Assembly: GCA_945869715.1 (NCBI GenBank)
Contig: CAMBPP010000063.1
Coordinates: 1-8,391 of the forward strand
Direction: 5' to 3'
DNA from: Bifidobacterium breve
GTDB lineage: Bacteria; Actinomycetota; Acidimicrobiia; Acidimicrobiales; Ilumatobacteraceae
Length of the DNA stretch: 8,391 bases
The position numbers were made by a program, and so were the translations under genes. Below, one piece after another: positions 1 through 7,100 of this stretch. The notes below the pieces were generated by a model, which saw nothing but the letters and a program-made list of their open reading frames with translations, did not search any database and was not told the DNA's origin. Positions within the stretch are counted from its first letter, which is position 1; each line of letters begins with the position of its first letter.

Positions 1-301
1 TTGGTTGCTTGCCATTTTCTGTGAGCTCGTCAATGCGCGTTGTGGGAATTTCAACGCCGTCAATAATGAGCACTGCCTCATAACCCGCAACGAAGTCAAT
101 CAAAATTTCAGATTGGCGCAAAACTTTCTCGTTGTCTGCTGGTGAGAGCCTTTCAATTTGTTCTGGCAATTTCAACGCATCACGACCCGTGACTGCAGCA
201 CCAAGCCCGGCAATAACTAAAACGATGCCGAGCGCAATTCCAATACTGGCAAGAAGCGCCGAAACATTGAATGAGGCGGGGAGAAACTTCTTGCGCGGCA
301 T
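1..301 (-). CDS. Membrane-anchored protein of unknown function (C-terminus beyond window)
   Basis: Reading on the minus strand from an ATG at 301-299, the frame is open to the window edge, giving about 100 residues of a longer protein. The N-terminus is short and basic (MPRKKF), followed by one hydrophobic segment at about residues 13-40 (NVSALLASIGIALGIVLVIA and on), which looks like an uncleaved anchor. The exported part begins around residues 41-60 (KLPEQIERLSPADNEKVL) and continues with alternating hydrophobic residues (SEILIDF, YEAVLIIDGVEIPT). The pattern 'SPAD..., ILIDF, a..LIIDG..IP' recalls a small beta-sandwich (Ig-like) extracellular domain; this is a resemblance only, and I do not recognise the family. 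It diverges from the PASTA pseudokinase gene across about 130 bp, so the two may share a control region and a cell-envelope role. The function is unknown. No Shine-Dalgarno sequence is evident before the chosen ATG. Confidence 0.75.
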   Translation of the reverse strand, partial: MPRKKFLPASFNVSALLASIGIALGIVLVIAGLGAAVTGRDALKLPEQIERLSPADNEKVLRQSEILIDFVAGYEAVLIIDGVEIPTTRIDELTENGKQP

Positions 302-434
302 GCCCCATTATTCATCGGAAGTGACAAGTTCGGCGACTTTTCCGCAGTGGGTGTGCCAAATGGCTCAAAATCATGGCGAATGCACTGAATGCAACGTGCG
401 CAATATGCCCTCGTGCGACTAAGTTTTATTGCTC
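302..434. promoter_or_regulatory. Divergent intergenic region with a possible -10 box
   Basis: This 133-bp gap separates two genes transcribed away from each other, so it must carry at least one promoter for each, unless the leftward gene is expressed otherwise. For the rightward gene, TAAGTT at 420-425 fits the actinobacterial TANNNT -10 pattern and would start transcription around 432, almost at the ATG at 435. That would make a leaderless or nearly leaderless mRNA, consistent with the lack of a Shine-Dalgarno sequence. No good -35 box is seen. Two direct copies of GAATGCA (378-384 and 387-393, period 9 bp) sit upstream of this box. No convincing -10 box was found for the leftward gene. The region's role follows from geometry; the individual boxes are tentative. 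Confidence 0.4.
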
Positions 435-2402
435 ATGGAGACAAAGGGCGATCTCACGGGTTTTACCCTGGCGGGGCGATACCGCATCGTTGGTCGACGC
501 GGCGCACCCATTGTTGCCGGCGAAACTCCACGCGGCATGTATGAAGCGCAAGACATTCGCCTCGGTGGGCAAGTTGCTCTTCGTCTCACGCCGCTCAACG
601 ACATGGTAGAGATTGGGACCACCAGTCGTAAATCTGTTGGCGATGCGCGACGTGCTATTCAACATCACTTGCAAGTGGCGATGTCTACTCAGAGCCCGGC
701 TCTTGCCCCCATCACCGACTGGGGCGATACCGACATTTTTGGTGTGCGCTGCATCTATACCGTGCTCGGGCAGTTGCCCGGCGGAAGTTTGCGCGAAATG
801 TTCGACCGCAACCGTCGCCTCACCCCCTCGCAAGCGCTGGTGGTGGGTCTCGACATGTGCCGTGGCCTCAGTGCCATGCACCAGGCGGGCTGGGTTCACG
901 GCGACATTCGCCCGGCCAGCATTGTCTTCGACGCCAATCGGAGGGCACGAGTAGGGGCAATTGACGTTCTTACCCGCGAAACCATTGGCGACTCCGACCT
1001 CGAGCGGGCCCGCTATGCCTCCCCTGAAGTGGGCCAAGGCGCGGCGCCGTCGGAAAAGAGCGACGTGTACTCGCTCGCTTTGGTGTTGGTGGAAGCGTTA
1101 ACCGGAGAGTTGCCTTTCGCAGGTGACTCGGTGGCAATCGCACTCACTGCGCGTGTAGACAAGTTGTTGCCGGTGTCGGCCGATCTTGGGCCACTCGCCA
1201 GTGTGCTGGAACGTGCAGCACGCCCCGACCCCGAGAGTAGGTTCACAGCACGTGAGTTTGGTGAAGCACTTGTTGCCATTGCGCGCAAGGTTGCACGACC
1301 AACACCAATTGATGTGGTCGGCATTGGTTTCGACGAACTACTGACTCCACTTCCCGTTACACCGCCTCCAGTTATTGATCAAGACGATGCAGGTGAACCA
1401 ACTGGTGGCATTGTGCGCGCAGCACAACTAGAACATGTTGTATTGCCAAGTGAAGAACTCACGCAAGAAATTGCTCGTGCAAAACTGTCGCGTAAACGTG
1501 CATCGAAGTACGTTGGTATTGCTGTAGTGCTTGCTCTACTCGGTGGTGTTGGCGCGGGCTACATGTTGCTGCGCAAAGAAAGTTTCCAAGTACCCGTATT
1601 GGTGGGCTTGCCTGAAGGTGAAGCACGCAATGCCATTTCCAATTTCAAATGGGACGTTGTCATACGTGAAGGCCGTAGCGACCAGGTGAAAACGGGTGAA
1701 GTCATTAGCTCTGAACCCGGCGATGGCGTCATGCTGAAAGAAGATCAATCCATTATTCTCACGGTCTCACAAGGCCCCACATTTTCCAGGTTGGAAGACT
1801 TCACCAATGTGGCCAGCACCGATGCTCTTGTGCGCATCGAACAATTAGGCCTGGTGCCAAACGTGGCAAAGGTTAACGACGAAGCCGTTGCCGCAGGAAC
1901 AGTCATTTCGTGGGCAGTGGCCGAGCAACCCACCGCAAAAGCAGGCGACGAAGTAGTGAAGGGCACCACCATTACTTTGAATGTGTCCGATGGGCCAGCA
2001 CCACGTGCCGTGCCAACACTTGTTGGGCTCACTACTGCTGAAGCAGAAGCAAAAATTACCGAACTCGGTTTGGTGTTTGCTGTTGTTGTAGAAGATTTCA
2101 ACAAAGACGTAGGCGTTGGTTTGGTCGGCGGGCAGTTGCCGGCAGCAGGCGAAAGTTTGCCACGTGGCGGCAGCGTCAGTTACTGGGTGTCGAAAGGCCC
2201 TCGCATGATTCCAATGCCCGTCATCATTGGGCAGTACAAAGCCGCTATTGCGAAACTCCTTTCCGATGCAGGCTTTGTATACGGAACTGAGTCGGGCAAG
2301 TCAGAACGTAAATTGAAGAGCGCAACTATTGCTGGTTCACCAGTAGGTAACGGAAAAGAAGTTCCTGAAGGTTCCACCGTTGATCTCACTTATTACGGCT
2401 AA
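435..2402 (+). CDS. Membrane PASTA-domain Ser/Thr kinase homologue, predicted pseudokinase
   Basis: This protein of about 655 residues has the PknB/Stk architecture: a cytosolic kinase-like domain (about 10-285), a juxtamembrane linker (286-357), one transmembrane helix (about 358-379) and four extracellular PASTA repeats (about 384-448, 449-521, 523-590, 591-655), which in this family bind peptidoglycan fragments or lipid II. The fold is supported by YEAQD..LGGQVAL, LPGGSLREMF, HGDIRPASIVF, RYASPE and SDVYSLALVLVEALTGELPF. Catalytic residues are degraded. There is no GxGxxG loop, the VAIK lysine is Arg50 (VALRL), HRDxKPxN reads HGDIRPAS (Asp157 kept, Asn replaced by Ser162), and DFG reads AID (175-177), so the metal-binding aspartate is missing. 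Phosphotransfer is therefore unlikely, and a scaffold or sensor role is inferred. ATG 435 was chosen; TTG 429 is an in-frame alternative, and no Shine-Dalgarno sequence decides between them. It lies 6 bp before the MFS gene, probably in one operon. Membership of the PASTA-kinase family is near certain; loss of activity is a sequence-based prediction. Confidence 0.93.
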   Translation: METKGDLTGFTLAGRYRIVGRRGAPIVAGETPRGMYEAQDIRLGGQVALRLTPLNDMVEIGTTSRKSVGDARRAIQHHLQVAMSTQSPALAPITDWGDTDIFGVRCIYTVLGQLPGGSLREMFDRNRRLTPSQALVVGLDMCRGLSAMHQAGWVHGDIRPASIVFDANRRARVGAIDVLTRETIGDSDLERARYASPEVGQGAAPSEKSDVYSLALVLVEALTGELPFAGDSVAIALTARVDKLLPVSADLGPLASVLERAARPDPESRFTAREFGEALVAIARKVARPTPIDVVGIGFDELLTPLPVTPPPVIDQDDAGEPTGGIVRAAQLEHVVLPSEELTQEIARAKLSRKRASKYVGIAVVLALLGGVGAGYMLLRKESFQVPVLVGLPEGEARNAISNFKWDVVIREGRSDQVKTGEVISSEPGDGVMLKEDQSIILTVSQGPTFSRLEDFTNVASTDALVRIEQLGLVPNVAKVNDEAVAAGTVISWAVAEQPTAKAGDEVVKGTTITLNVSDGPAPRAVPTLVGLTTAEAEAKITELGLVFAVVVEDFNKDVGVGLVGGQLPAAGESLPRGGSVSYWVSKGPRMIPMPVIIGQYKAAIAKLLSDAGFVYGTESGKSERKLKSATIAGSPVGNGKEVPEGSTVDLTYYG

Positions 2403-2408
2403 ATAAAA

Positions 2409-3872
2409 ATGGATCGTGACTCGATGCTCGTCGACTCCGCTGGAGTAGATGAAGTTTCTATTGTTCCGTGGCCACTGCTGCGCGGCAAAAAAGTTGTAAA
2501 GAAAGCAGCCCGACGCATTGGGTTGAATCGTGCGTGGGCAACGCTCATTGTTTTACTCGCGGGGCTTTTCACCGTCAGCTTCACCATCACAGTGTTGGTG
2601 GTGTCGCTCGAAACTATTGCCACCGATTTAAAAACCACAACGAGCACCATCAACTGGGCTCTCACTGGTCCCATGTTGGCGTTCGGCGTAGTGGGCCCGG
2701 CCTTTGGTAAAGCAGGTGACTTGTGGGGTCATAAGCGCGTATTCGTGTTCGGTCTTCTTTTCGCCGGTGTGTTTGCCGCCCTCACCGCCGTGGCCTGGAA
2801 CGCAACAAGCATGATTGCCTTTCGCACATTGTCGGCAACTGCAGGTTCGGCAACTGGACCCAGTGCGCTTTCTTATGTGAATCGTCTCTTTCACCCCGAA
2901 GAACGTGTGCGACCTCTTGGCTATTGGAGTTTTGTTACGGCAGGTGCACCCGTTCTTGGTGTGGTCATTGGTGCACCAATTGTTGCTTCAGTGGGGTGGC
3001 GCATCATTTTTGTTGTGCAAGCCCCACTGTGCATGCTTGGTGTGCTTGTTGCCTGGCGTTTGTTGCCAGAAACCGAACGCTTGAAAAATGTGAAGTTCGA
3101 TATTGCGGGGTCGGTCACACTCGGCATTGGCACCACTTCGTTACTGCTCTCCATTAACCGTGGGCACTCATGGGGGTGGAGTAGTGCACCGGTACTTTCG
3201 CTCATGTTCACCGGAGTGATAGTGCTCATGTTGTTCGTGCGCATTGAGCGCCGAGCCGAAGCACCGCTCTTGCCACTCAAATGGCTGCGCACGCGCAACG
3301 TGGTATTTCCTATTTCCAGCCAAGCGCTCACGAACTATGCATACATGGGTGGTTTCTTTGTCATGCCACAACTCATGGACAAGGGTCTTGGCTATTCCAC
3401 CTCGCACATTGGGTGGTTGGTTATTGCACGACCACTGGTGTTCACTATCGTTGCACCAACGGCAAGTTTTCTCACAATACGTATTGGCGAACGACGCAGC
3501 GGAATGATTGGCGCATTTGGTGTGCTGTGTTCCATGTTGCTTCTCAGCACAGTTGGCATGGGCACGTCAGACTGGATAATCGCTGCAGGGTTGGGTTTGT
3601 CGGGTGCTGGTCTCGGTCTTGCATCACCAGCATTAACTTCACTCGTTACCTCTGCAGTGAATGAAGGCGATGTAGGCGTTGCGGGTGCAATGCAACAACT
3701 CATGACTCAACTTGGCGCAGTAATTGGAACCACCGTGATGATTACCATTCATGAAACAACAATGAGCAGTGGTGTAATTCAGAGCTACGGGTTTGCGCTC
3801 TTGTCGGGCGCTTTTGTAGCGAGCCTCGGCATTATTGCCGCTGGAGCCTCGCGCTCGCTTAAGCGGTTATAG
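2409..3872 (+). CDS. MFS transporter, DHA2-like (14 transmembrane helices)
   Basis: This 487-residue integral membrane protein has about 14 predicted hydrophobic helices (from about 44-66 to 462-480), as in the DHA2 (EmrB/QacA) drug:proton antiporter group. MFS motif A lies in the loop after helix 2: GKAGDLWGHKR at 100-110, with Asp104 and Gly107. A motif C-like stretch follows in helix 5 (TAGAPVLGVVIG at 177-188), then VGWRIIFVVQAP at 195-206, the usual W-R-x-I-F before helix 6. The N-terminal tail is unusually long (about 43 residues before helix 1) and basic near the membrane. In helix 1 the DHA2 signature L-D-x-T-I-V-N reads F-T-I-T-V-L-V, so the membrane acid is replaced by Thr59, which questions ordinary proton-coupled drug efflux. 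The substrate cannot be predicted. The gene starts 6 bp after the PASTA pseudokinase stop, so they are probably cotranscribed. ATG 2409 has only an A-rich leader and no clear Shine-Dalgarno sequence; ATG 2424 is an alternative. The 3' end overlaps the convergent SCP2-like gene by 14 bp. Confidence 0.9.
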   Translation: MDRDSMLVDSAGVDEVSIVPWPLLRGKKVVKKAARRIGLNRAWATLIVLLAGLFTVSFTITVLVVSLETIATDLKTTTSTINWALTGPMLAFGVVGPAFGKAGDLWGHKRVFVFGLLFAGVFAALTAVAWNATSMIAFRTLSATAGSATGPSALSYVNRLFHPEERVRPLGYWSFVTAGAPVLGVVIGAPIVASVGWRIIFVVQAPLCMLGVLVAWRLLPETERLKNVKFDIAGSVTLGIGTTSLLLSINRGHSWGWSSAPVLSLMFTGVIVLMLFVRIERRAEAPLLPLKWLRTRNVVFPISSQALTNYAYMGGFFVMPQLMDKGLGYSTSHIGWLVIARPLVFTIVAPTASFLTIRIGERRSGMIGAFGVLCSMLLLSTVGMGTSDWIIAAGLGLSGAGLGLASPALTSLVTSAVNEGDVGVAGAMQQLMTQLGAVIGTTVMITIHETTMSSGVIQSYGFALLSGAFVASLGIIAAGASRSLKRL

Positions 3873-4287
3873 CTTTAATCTCCGCTGCAATTGCCAATGC
3901 AATTGCAGCAGCGTCACCGGCCTGAGGAATAGCCGTTTGCAATCCCATTACCTTCATCATGTCGCCATCAATTTTGATTTTTCCCGACATGAAGGCTTGC
4001 ATTACTGCAGAAGGGTCTTGGTCAACAAACAACTTGCTCGCTGTTTCATAGTCGGTGGTCACAGTGGCTTCGGCGTTGGCTACTTCGCCAAGTTCTAATG
4101 CAATGTCGCCCGAAGAGGTATCGATGAAGCCCTTCACAGTGCCCTCACCAAAGGGCGCTTGAGTAATGACCATGTTTATTTTCAACACAACAGAAATGGG
4201 TGGCGTTTGAGCCTTGTACTTGTCGCGAATGTCGCGAGCAGCGGTAATCCATTCAGCAGTGAGAAATTGATACTTCACGGGCTTCAC
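3859..4287 (-). CDS. SCP2 sterol-carrier-like domain protein
   Basis: This is a small soluble protein of 142 residues with no signal peptide or membrane helix. The pattern resembles the SCP2 sterol-carrier fold seen in many actinobacterial single-domain proteins: an amphipathic N-terminal helix (AEWITAARDIRDKY, 11-24), beta strands (ISVVLKINMVIT, 31-42), then NAEATVTTDYETASKLF (71-87) and the typical C-terminal signature QAFMSGKIKIDGDMMKVM (97-114). SCP2 domains hold lipids or other hydrophobic ligands in a tunnel; the ligand here is unknown. The start is a GTG at 4287-4285, overlapping the TGA stop of menC (4286-4284) by 4 bp. There is no separate Shine-Dalgarno sequence, so translational coupling to menC is likely. 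A link with menaquinone handling is only a guess from position. The last 14 bp overlap the convergent MFS gene. The SCP2 assignment rests on motif pattern without an alignment. Confidence 0.82.
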   Translation of the reverse strand: MKPVKYQFLTAEWITAARDIRDKYKAQTPPISVVLKINMVITQAPFGEGTVKGFIDTSSGDIALELGEVANAEATVTTDYETASKLFVDQDPSAVMQAFMSGKIKIDGDMMKVMGLQTAIPQAGDAAAIALAIAAEIKAITA

Positions 4288-5393
4288 AATAGTGGGGTTC
4301 CCGAGAGACCCACCTCAGCGAGGCGTGAAATATGTGCTTTACCCTCAATTGTTTCTACAGGCGTGGTGATATCGCTCGTCCAATATCGCGACGACGAACC
4401 AATATCGGAAGCCAAGGTGGCACCACGATGTGTTGCCAAACGCACATTGGCCCATCGTGCAACACCGGTATCGAACATGCCACCCACCCATGCATCAATT
4501 CCTTGTTCGCGACATTCATTCAACAGCCGCACGCATGCTGGGTAGCCAAACTTTGCTGGTTTCAAGGTGATGTCGGTGCACTCGTGGTTGAGGGCTGCAT
4601 GAAGAGCATCTTCTGTTGTACGCACACCTTCATCAAGCGCTACACGCACAGTGGCCGTAGCAACAAGTGCCTGGTGAGTAGCGGTGTCGTGTGCCGCAAA
4701 TGGCTGCTCAACAAGATCAAGGCCCAGTTCATGCAGTGCTGCCACGTGAGCAAGGTCGTCTGCGCTGTATGAACCATTGGCATCGGCAACAAGCATCACG
4801 TGGTCGGGAAGCGCACTGCGCACGGCACGAATGGGTTCAATGTCGTAGTTCGGTGCAATTTTCATTTTGATGCGGCCATAACCTTCGCGCACAGCAACAG
4901 CAGCGCTCAGCGCCAACTCATCGAGTGAACCAGTGTTACCAAGCGTGGCCCCTGCAAGTGCATCGCCAGTTTCACGAGTGGTGAAGCACTGCGTGAAGTC
5001 AATGTTGTCGGCACGCAGCTGAGCATCGAGCAGCGCCATCTCGAGCGCGGCAACAGCCATAGGAAAGCGCACCAATGCATCGGGGTGGTGCTCGCCAATG
5101 AGAGCGCGTAGGTCGAGCGCGCTCATGGGAATTTCGCGCGTGGTGAATTGCGATTTCAAAAGTGGGAAAAAGATGTCGGAGAGCGCTTCATAGGCGGCAT
5201 CGGCTGATTCCCCGGAATACGCCGGGTTGTCGGGTGCCCCACATTCGCCCCAGCCCTCGTTCAGCTCCACCAGCACCACATTGCGCTCGCCATGGAGCCC
5301 ATGGGCAGCCTGTACGGGCGAGGTGAGCTGTAGTGACACACGGTGCAGGCGCAGTGAAGCGGGCACCACCGGCGCGAGTCGCGAGAAATCCAC
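4284..5393 (-). CDS. menC: o-Succinylbenzoate synthase (enolase superfamily)
   Basis: This 369-residue enzyme has the two-domain muconate-lactonizing-enzyme layout: an N-terminal capping domain (about 12-130; GWGECGAP at 47-54) and a C-terminal barrel. The barrel carries the whole expected catalytic set: Lys176 and Lys178 in RIKMKIAP, metal ligands Asp204 (ADANGSY), Glu229 (VEQP) and Asp254 (LDEG), and Lys278 (TLKPAKFGY) on the opposite face. WVGGMFDTGVAR (302-313) matches the GGM-x-E/D-x-G stretch typical of OSBS and N-acylamino-acid racemase relatives. The likely reaction is dehydration of SHCHC to o-succinylbenzoate in menaquinone synthesis. A dipeptide epimerase or N-acylamino-acid racemase activity cannot be excluded from sequence, because the family is promiscuous and no other men gene lies in the window. 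The GTG start (5393-5391) is the only sensible one, since an in-frame TAG lies just upstream, and AGGG a few bases before it may be the ribosome-binding site. The TGA stop overlaps the next gene, so TGA works as a normal stop in this genome. Confidence 0.85.
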   Translation of the reverse strand: MDFSRLAPVVPASLRLHRVSLQLTSPVQAAHGLHGERNVVLVELNEGWGECGAPDNPAYSGESADAAYEALSDIFFPLLKSQFTTREIPMSALDLRALIGEHHPDALVRFPMAVAALEMALLDAQLRADNIDFTQCFTTRETGDALAGATLGNTGSLDELALSAAVAVREGYGRIKMKIAPNYDIEPIRAVRSALPDHVMLVADANGSYSADDLAHVAALHELGLDLVEQPFAAHDTATHQALVATATVRVALDEGVRTTEDALHAALNHECTDITLKPAKFGYPACVRLLNECREQGIDAWVGGMFDTGVARWANVRLATHRGATLASDIGSSSRYWTSDITTPVETIEGKAHISRLAEVGLSGTPLL

Positions 5394-5492
5394 GGCTTCA
5401 CCCTATGGGGTGGCGTATGTCATTGCCGAAATTCTTTACTTTCCATAAAGGGTTTTCCTCGCAGGCCCCAGACAAGGCAGACTATTAAACCT
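5394..5492. promoter_or_regulatory. Divergent menC/serA intergenic region
   Basis: The 99-bp gap between the divergent menC and serA starts must hold promoters for both. The AT-rich stretch just before serA (actattaaacct, 5481-5492) is the likeliest -10 region. It lies so close to the ATG at 5493 that a leaderless or very short-leader transcript is suggested, and no Shine-Dalgarno sequence is present. A weak inverted repeat CTTTA/TAAAG (5434-5438 and 5446-5450, 7-nt loop) lies on the menC side. No recognisable operator or riboswitch fold was found. Confidence 0.35.
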
Positions 5493-7067
5493 ATGGCACG
5501 CATCCTTGTTACTGAAGAAATCGCCGACGGCGGCCTCGAGCGCCTCCGCCAGGCTGGGCACACCGTCGATATTCAACTCGACCTCAGTCACGAGCAACTC
5601 CTCTCGGCAGTGAAGGGCGCACACGCTCTCATCATCCGTTCGGCGACCGATGTGAACGCTGAAGTACTTGAAGCCGGCACCGACCTTGTTGTGGTGGGTC
5701 GTGCAGGTGTTGGCCTGGACAATGTTGATGTTGACACTGCAACGCGCCGTGGCGTAATGGTGTGCAACGCACCCGAGTCGAACATTGTTTCTGCTGCAGA
5801 ACAAACCATGGCGCTGTTGTTGTCGGTTGCACGCAACGTTCCTCAAGCACATGCTGCGTTGGTGCAGGGTCGCTGGGAGCGCAGCAAGTGGGAAGGCGTT
5901 GAACTTCTCGACAAGACACTCGGCATTGTTGGCCTGGGTCGCATTGGCAAGTTGGTAGCAACTCGCGCAGCAGCATTTGGCATGCGCATTGTTGCATTCG
6001 ACCCATACATCTCTGCAGAGCGTGCTCGTCAATTGAACATTGAACTCATGTCACTCGACCAACTTGTTGCCGAGTCAGACTTCCTCACTGTGCACTTGCC
6101 CAAGACCAAAGAAACCATTGGCATCATTGGTCGCGACATGTTCTTAAAGGCAAAGCCAGAACTGCGCGTTATTAACGTGGCACGTGGCGGCATTATTGAT
6201 GAAGAAGCACTTGCCACAGCAGTCAAAGAAGGCCTCATTGCCGGTGCAGCACTCGACGTGTTCACCAAAGAGCCAATGACCGAATCGCCATTGTTCTCTA
6301 TTCCACAAATTGTGGTGACACCGCACCTTGGTGCAAGCACTCGCGAAGCACAAGACAAAGCTGGTGACGTGATTGCCGACATGGTGCAACTAGCGCTTGC
6401 CGGCGACTTCGTACCTTTCGCTGTCAACATCGATGCAAGTGATGCCAATGAAACACTCAGGCCGTTCTTGCCACTCGCCGAGCGCTTGGGTCAACTCTTC
6501 GCATCACTCGTTGGTAAAACACCAAGCAGCCTTGAAATTTCGGCCACTGGTGATATTGGTGGCTACGACACACGCATTCTTACGCTTAGTGCATTGAAGG
6601 GTTTCTTTGCTTCAATTACTGGCGAGCAAGTTACTTACGTGAATGCTCCACAACTTGCCAAAGATGCTGGCTGTGAAGTGCGCGAAAACAATTCACCTAT
6701 TTCCACCAATGCCGACTACGTCAACTTGGTCACTTTGAAGTGCGATGGCCACAACATCGCTGCAACTTTGGTGGGCCCGCGCCGCGAAGCTCGCTTGGTG
6801 CTGGTCGATGACCACATCACCGACGTACCGCCAGCAAACAACATGCTGGTTGTGCGCAACGACGACCGTCCAGGCGTTATTGGCGTGGTCGGAACCTTGC
6901 TCGGAAATGCCAGCGTGAACATTGCCGACATGGATGTGGGTAAGGCTCTTAAAGCAGGCACCGCCGTGATGGTCATTGTGCCCACGGCAACGGTTGCTCC
7001 CGAGGTCATTACTGCATTGCGTGCCGCCCCCGGCATCCTCGACGTGGCAGTCCTCACCGCCAAATAA
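5493..7067 (+). CDS. serA: D-3-phosphoglycerate dehydrogenase, long form with ASB and ACT domains
   Basis: SerA catalyses the NAD-dependent oxidation of 3-phosphoglycerate to 3-phosphohydroxypyruvate, the first committed step of serine synthesis, in the cytosol. The 524-residue length matches the actinobacterial type exemplified by Mycobacterium tuberculosis SerA. Substrate-binding parts (about 1-98 and 285-310) flank the Rossmann domain (about 99-284). Visible signatures are GRAGVGLDNVD (69-79), the nucleotide loop GLGRIG (147-152), NVARGGIIDE (228-237) with catalytic Arg231, Glu260 in FTKEP, and His278 in TPHLGAST. An allosteric substrate-binding (ASB) domain spans about 316-445. A C-terminal ACT domain (about 450-524; VRNDDRPGVIGVVG at 454-467) would bind serine for feedback inhibition, as known for this family. 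It ends in tandem TAA stops. The selenoprotein gene starts 33 bp downstream on the same strand, so readthrough transcription is possible. No terminator hairpin is seen between them. Confidence 0.97.
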   Translation: MARILVTEEIADGGLERLRQAGHTVDIQLDLSHEQLLSAVKGAHALIIRSATDVNAEVLEAGTDLVVVGRAGVGLDNVDVDTATRRGVMVCNAPESNIVSAAEQTMALLLSVARNVPQAHAALVQGRWERSKWEGVELLDKTLGIVGLGRIGKLVATRAAAFGMRIVAFDPYISAERARQLNIELMSLDQLVAESDFLTVHLPKTKETIGIIGRDMFLKAKPELRVINVARGGIIDEEALATAVKEGLIAGAALDVFTKEPMTESPLFSIPQIVVTPHLGASTREAQDKAGDVIADMVQLALAGDFVPFAVNIDASDANETLRPFLPLAERLGQLFASLVGKTPSSLEISATGDIGGYDTRILTLSALKGFFASITGEQVTYVNAPQLAKDAGCEVRENNSPISTNADYVNLVTLKCDGHNIAATLVGPRREARLVLVDDHITDVPPANNMLVVRNDDRPGVIGVVGTLLGNASVNIADMDVGKALKAGTAVMVIVPTATVAPEVITALRAAPGILDVAVLTAK

Positions 7068-7100
7068 TAAAAAGCGAGCTCGGACGGAAACTAATCTGCA

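Noticed and set aside
132..422. Plus-strand open frame of 96 codons at the left end
   Set aside because: It lies opposite the minus-strand membrane protein, whose composition (basic N-terminus plus clean anchor helix) is far more gene-like, and it runs through the divergent intergenic region.
5436..6032. Minus-strand open frame of 198 codons opposite the start of serA
   Set aside because: It is antisense to unmistakable SerA sequence, rich in Cys and His in an unstructured way, and shows no domain.
7075..7082. CGAGCTCG palindrome after serA as a terminator
   Set aside because: It is a perfect palindrome with no loop, too short to form a terminator hairpin, and has no T-run after it.
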